From NCBI GenBank assembly GCA_003354055.1, contig PIVQ01000231.1, positions 1 to 9,758 on the forward strand: a DNA stretch of 9,758 bases, given 5' to 3'. Source of the DNA: Desulfobacteraceae bacterium (GTDB taxonomy: Bacteria > Desulfobacterota > Desulfobacteria > Desulfobacterales > Desulfobacteraceae). The position numbers and the translations under genes are program-made. Shown piece after piece: positions 7,285-9,758 of the stretch; the stretch's first letter is position 1; every line of letters starts with the position of its first letter. The notes below the pieces were generated by a model that had not been told where the DNA came from, searched no databases, and saw nothing but the letters and a program-made list of their open reading frames with translations.

Positions 7285-7310
7285 TAGACTATTTTAGCAT
7301 GAGTAGTCTA
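7285..7310. promoter_or_regulatory. Probable TetR operator
   Basis: TAGACTA (7285-7291) and TAGTCTA (7304-7310) form a perfect 7-bp inverted repeat with a 12-base spacer. It starts 14 bases upstream of the TetR start codon and overlaps a possible -10 box. A direct repeat, TTTTTAGA (7281-7288 and 7311-7318), flanks it. Position and symmetry fit an autoregulatory TetR site. Confidence 0.6.
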
Positions 7311-7328
7311 TTTTTAGATGATGGTCAA
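7300..7328 (-). promoter_or_regulatory. Possible promoter of the TetR-maturase genes
   Basis: TTGACC (7328-7323) is followed after 17 bases by TACTCA (7305-7300), whose last bases lie inside the dyad. The -35 box is good and the -10 box is poor, so the promoter is tentative. Confidence 0.35.
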
Positions 7329-7407
7329 CCCCTTTTAAAAATCAGGGATAGGACTTTTCAGAATTTAAGTCAGGAAAATCGCTGCGGCCTGCTGAACTGC
7401 CTGGAGT

Positions 7408-8610
7408 TTACATATAATGAGAAAGCGGTTCGGGTTTGCCAAAGTAAAACCCTTGGGAATAGGTGATTCCTGCCTTTTTTACAGCATCAAAAACTTGCCT
7501 TGAACTGACAAATTCTGCGATGGTTTCTACACCCAGTTTTTCAGCAAGGCCGACGATGGCTTCCACTGCCATCTGGTTTTCTTTGCTGTTGTGAAGTTCC
7601 TTGATCAGGGAGCCGTCAATCTTCAGATAGTCGATGTCCATTTGTGTGATATGTTCAAAATTTGAAAAGCCACTGCCAAAATCGTCAATGGCAATTTTGA
7701 CCCCAAAGGCTTTAACGCTTCGGATAAAGTCTTTGATGGTGTTGTAATTTCCGATCTGCTCGGATTCAAGTATCTCAAAGGTAAGCTTATGGCCGATTCC
7801 GGTTTGGGTCAGCAGGTCAAGGATCAGGTCGCAAATTTCTTTGGTTTCAATATCCTCAATGGAGAGGTTCACCGAAAACGGGGTGTTGAGCTGATTTTCA
7901 AAGGTTTGGTGAATCATCGCCTTTGTAATGTCGGGGTACAGCTTCACCTGTTTGGCAATAGGAAGGAATTCAAATGGGGAGACAATCGTGCCGTCTGGCT
8001 CTATTATCCTGACCAGAGACTCGAATTTCACGGTCTGTCCCGTGGCATTGTCTACGATGGGTTGATAAAACGGTACCATTGTATGGGTGGCCAGGGATCT
8101 TTTTATACACTTGATAGTGGCCACCATCCGCTTCGTATCCTCCTTGTGATAGACACTGGTCAAAACGTCAAGGTTGATATCAAGAATTTTTTCAACGGCG
8201 CCCATGGCGTCAAGGCGGTCATGGGCAACCAGTACACCTAAAACAAACCGCCTTACAAAGTTGAAACTGGCATTGATATAATGGGTCGGCAGTCCGATTC
8301 TGGAATGGGCTTCACTGATCAGATTCAGGCCGGAAAAATAAGCCTCCCCATATTCACCTGAAAACAATTCCATAAACCACCCTCTGATTTTTGAATTATG
8401 CAGGTCGATGATTTCATCATTTTTTAAAAATGCCTTTGCATGTTCAAAGTTAAAAATGAACCGGTAGAATGCCTCTATAAAATCATCGGAGCGGGAGACC
8501 ATCAGGGTGTTCAGTTCTCTTAAGATCAGGGCATCCTGGTTTGAAAACTGGTAGTTAAACCTGATGGTCTCCTCGGCGTTAGAAGTTGTCTGCATATCAA
8601 GGGTGTCCAT
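7408..8610 (-). CDS. Globin-coupled EAL-domain c-di-GMP phosphodiesterase (heme gas sensor)
   Basis: Numbering is for a 400-residue product from the ATG at 8610. Residues about 15-160 match the sensor globin/protoglobin fold: EAHSRIGLP contains the likely proximal heme ligand His102, and Tyr49 (FYRF) fits the distal pocket tyrosine. Residues about 178-398 form an EAL domain that should cleave c-di-GMP to pGpG. Catalytic positions appear intact: Glu197 in a variant ESL motif, Asn248 (VNLS), Glu279 and Glu282 (FEILE), Asp309-Asp310 (DDFG), Lys330 (LKIDG), Glu366 (AEFV) and Gln386 (QGFYFG). There is no GGDEF domain and no membrane helix. The start is uncertain: an in-frame ATG at 8652 overlaps the hemerythrin gene by 17 bases but has no ribosome site, whereas 8610 has AGAGGA ten bases upstream. 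The pairing with a hemerythrin-like gene suggests O2, NO or redox control of c-di-GMP. The gas bound is inferred. Confidence 0.92.
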   Translation of the reverse strand: MDTLDMQTTSNAEETIRFNYQFSNQDALILRELNTLMVSRSDDFIEAFYRFIFNFEHAKAFLKNDEIIDLHNSKIRGWFMELFSGEYGEAYFSGLNLISEAHSRIGLPTHYINASFNFVRRFVLGVLVAHDRLDAMGAVEKILDINLDVLTSVYHKEDTKRMVATIKCIKRSLATHTMVPFYQPIVDNATGQTVKFESLVRIIEPDGTIVSPFEFLPIAKQVKLYPDITKAMIHQTFENQLNTPFSVNLSIEDIETKEICDLILDLLTQTGIGHKLTFEILESEQIGNYNTIKDFIRSVKAFGVKIAIDDFGSGFSNFEHITQMDIDYLKIDGSLIKELHNSKENQMAVEAIVGLAEKLGVETIAEFVSSRQVFDAVKKAGITYSQGFYFGKPEPLSHYM

Positions 8611-8620
8611 GACCTTGTTA

Positions 8621-8626
8621 TCCTCT
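8621..8626 (-). promoter_or_regulatory. Ribosome binding site favouring the 8610 start of the EAL gene
   Basis: AGAGGA on the minus strand, ten bases before the ATG at 8610; an additional AAGG lies closer to the start. Nothing comparable precedes the ATG at 8652. Confidence 0.45.
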
Positions 8627-8635
8627 AAGTTTGGT

Positions 8636-9037
8636 TTACGCAATCTTGTCATATTCAGGGTAAAGGATGGTTTCCTCTTTGTATATTCTGTTTTTCACGG
8701 TGGAAAAGAGTTTTCCAAAGTCCTTTGCAAATTCAAGTGTATCTTTGTTAGCGGACGAGTACTTTTGGAAAAATGTCATAGCCCCCTTGGAGATCTCATC
8801 CATGTCCTTGGCAAAGAGATCCAGTCTCTTCTGAAGGCGTTCATCAGTGGCTGCTGCACGTTTCATGGAAGGATACATCTGACGGTCTTCTTTTCCAAGA
8901 TGGTCGAGAAAGGCAATCTTTGCCGCCATCAGTTTCTCCTGGCCTTCTTTTTTTCCTATCCCGAGTTTTTTTACAGAAGTGAGGGTCTCCATCAGTAATG
9001 CGTGGTCCTGTTTGAAACTATTTATTAATTGGGTCAT
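8636..9037 (-). CDS. Hemerythrin-like (HHE-type) protein with a reduced ligand set
   Basis: A 133-residue helical protein of single hemerythrin-domain length. It shows the family pattern in its first half, with His12 (QDHALL) and His46-x3-Glu50 (DHLGKED). It ends with the KEETILYPEY block usual in this family. However, His12 and His46 are its only histidines: the positions of a canonical five-histidine diiron site in the second half are occupied by residues such as Asp80, Lys116 and Glu121-122. It may hold a different metal site or act as a scaffold or redox partner, which is inference. The start at 9037 has AGGAGG eight bases upstream. The globin-EAL gene follows within 25 bases, so they are probably one transcript. 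Upstream lies the structured element at 9067-9164. Confidence 0.88.
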   Translation of the reverse strand: MTQLINSFKQDHALLMETLTSVKKLGIGKKEGQEKLMAAKIAFLDHLGKEDRQMYPSMKRAAATDERLQKRLDLFAKDMDEISKGAMTFFQKYSSANKDTLEFAKDFGKLFSTVKNRIYKEETILYPEYDKIA

Positions 9038-9066
9038 TGGGTTTTCCTCCTGTTAAGGATCGGCTC

Positions 9067-9164
9067 CAAAATTACTTGATCTTTTGTTTCCAAAATATCC
9101 AGTCTTTTAAGGGTTTTTGGAAACAAGTTTCTGCCCTTCAGGGTATTTAGATCAAGTTATTTTG
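9067..9164. repeat. Nested inverted-repeat element (three-way-junction-like) upstream of the hemerythrin-like gene
   Basis: The outer arms 9067-9082 and 9149-9164 pair at 15 of 16 positions. Inside, 9084-9095 and 9115-9126 pair perfectly over 12 bp around a 19-base loop. A third small hairpin, CCC-TTCA-GGG (9134-9143), completes a three-way-junction shape. AAGGG in the large loop (9109-9113) could also pair with CCCTT (9134-9138). It could be a structured 5' leader, a small RNA, a two-way transcription barrier, or a miniature inverted-repeat element. No target-site duplication is visible at its edges. Confidence 0.65.
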
Positions 9165-9338
9165 TAACGATTCCTAAGCTTTTGTTGTTTCACTGTCCAA
9201 TACGTGAATCTGACGGGCATCATATCCGTTAAGGGAGGAGCGGTAATTGACCTGTATCAAGTGGTAGTAAAAAAAGCTTATTCGTGTGGAAAGCGACCAA
9301 AGCATGGGCTGAATCTGGACAAAGGGGCAGGCGCAGAA
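9165..9338. other. Intergenic stretch with no recognised gene
   Basis: This is the remainder of the 354-base gap between the formate dehydrogenase and the hemerythrin-like gene. I see no plausible coding frame, RNA gene or convincing promoter. The only pattern is a 9-bp inverted repeat, TAAGCTTTT (9175-9183) and AAAAGCTTA (9272-9280), each arm containing a HindIII-type palindrome. It probably carries the promoter of the hemerythrin-EAL unit. Confidence 0.4.
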
Positions 9339-9368
9339 AAGGGGCTGCTGCAAATGCAACAGCCCCTT
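9339..9368 (-). terminator. Hairpin terminator after formate dehydrogenase
   Basis: AAGGGGCTG (9339-9347) pairs perfectly with CAGCCCCTT (9360-9368). Inside it, after one mismatch, TGC/GCA pairs around an AAAT loop. It starts 23 bases past the stop codon. The minus-strand tail after the stem (TTCTG) has few T residues, but the stem is strong. Confidence 0.75.
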
Positions 9369-9391
9369 CTTTACGTAATATATTTCTCGAT

Positions 9392-9758
9392 TTAGGCCTT
9401 GGCAGCCTCAATGTTAATAGCGCAGACCTTGAATTCAGGAATCTTTGCGGTTGGGTCAAGTTCACCGTTGGTCAGCTTGTTGGCCGCGGCCTTGGCAAAG
9501 TGGAAGGGGATGAAAATGGTTCCGTCCACGGCCTTGCCTGATACTTTGAGTTTGGCTTGTATTCTGCCACGTCTGGAGCATACGTTGACCATCTCTCCGT
9601 TGTTGATGCCGAGTTTGACGGCGTCACCGTCCGCATCTTCCACAAACAACCCAGGGGACAGCATGTTCAGGCCGTCGGTCCGCATGGTCATGGTACCGGT
9701 ATGGTAATGATAGAGCACCCGGCCTGTAGTCAATACAAAGGGGTACTTTTCATCAGGT
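9392..9758 (-). CDS. Formate dehydrogenase alpha subunit, C-terminal part (cut by right edge)
   Basis: This frame is open from the right edge to the TAA at 9392-9394 and gives the last 121 residues of a large protein; the start is outside the window. It is the C-terminal molybdopterin-dinucleotide-binding domain. LTTGRVLYHYHTGTMTMR matches the block that contacts the guanine dinucleotide cofactor in formate dehydrogenases. IPFHFAKAAANKLTN and a closing PEFKVCAINIE are typical of cytoplasmic formate dehydrogenase catalytic subunits (FdhA/FdhF type). The likely reaction is reversible oxidation of formate to CO2 at a Mo or W site. The active-site Cys or Sec and the Fe-S ligands lie outside the window, so metal and selenium use cannot be judged. 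Other members of the DMSO-reductase family are possible but fit the HTGTMT block less well. Confidence 0.9.
   Translation of the reverse strand, partial: PDEKYPFVLTTGRVLYHYHTGTMTMRTDGLNMLSPGLFVEDADGDAVKLGINNGEMVNVCSRRGRIQAKLKVSGKAVDGTIFIPFHFAKAAANKLTNGELDPTAKIPEFKVCAINIEAAKA

Noticed and set aside
7789..8241. 150-codon plus-strand open frame
   Set aside because: It lies opposite the EAL gene, has no ribosome site I can see and no domain character; it is a shadow of the conserved minus-strand frame.
8564..8998. 144-codon plus-strand open frame
   Set aside because: It lies opposite the hemerythrin-like gene and the EAL start; composition is that of an antisense frame.
9067..9164. Complete insertion sequence or CRISPR unit
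   Set aside because: There is no transposase frame, no target duplication and no repeated spacer pattern; only the inverted-repeat structure is supported.
9175..9280. TAAGCTTTT/AAAAGCTTA inverted repeat
   Set aside because: Each arm is built on the 6-base palindrome AAGCTT, so pairing over nine bases is much less surprising; spacing of 88 bases gives no clear structure.

Overview
The window looks like the chromosome of an anaerobic, moderately AT-rich member of the Desulfobacterota, most likely a sulfate reducer of the Desulfobacter/Desulfobacula type. This is inferred from gene content only: the C-terminus of a molybdopterin formate dehydrogenase, an oxygen-independent (radical SAM) sulfatase maturase, a one-domain hemerythrin-like protein and several c-di-GMP signalling proteins. 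Every gene I can support lies on the minus strand, so the transcriptional order runs from high to low coordinates. No mobile element, CRISPR array, tRNA or rRNA was seen.

Layout in transcriptional order: (1) 9758-9392, C-terminal domain of a formate dehydrogenase alpha subunit, cut by the right edge, followed by a terminator hairpin (9339-9368). (2) A 354-base gap (9038-9391) holding a strongly structured nested inverted repeat (9067-9164). (3) A two-gene unit: a hemerythrin-like protein (8636-9037) and a globin-coupled EAL phosphodiesterase (7408-8610). (4) A sulfatase locus: TetR regulator with a likely operator (6693-7310), anaerobic sulfatase-maturating enzyme overlapping it (5573-6703), a 183-base gap with two interleaved perfect 10-bp inverted repeats, a Cys-type sulfatase (3662-5389) and a coupled four-helix membrane protein of unknown function (3231-3659). 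(5) A short-chain dehydrogenase (2320-3150) with its own likely promoter and terminator. (6) A membrane sensor diguanylate cyclase (tandem Cache, HAMP, PAS, GAF, GGDEF) running off the left edge (1-2177).

How it fits together: the TetR protein probably controls its own promoter and the maturase, and possibly the sulfatase. The maturase would convert Cys84 of the sulfatase to formylglycine in the cytoplasm before export. The hemerythrin-like and globin-EAL pair reads as an O2/NO/redox-responsive c-di-GMP degradation module. The diguanylate cyclase at the left edge is a synthetic counterpart driven by a periplasmic ligand. The parts most worth a second look are the two intergenic secondary-structure elements, the histidine-poor hemerythrin-like protein beside a globin-EAL enzyme, and the unknown membrane protein coupled to the sulfatase.
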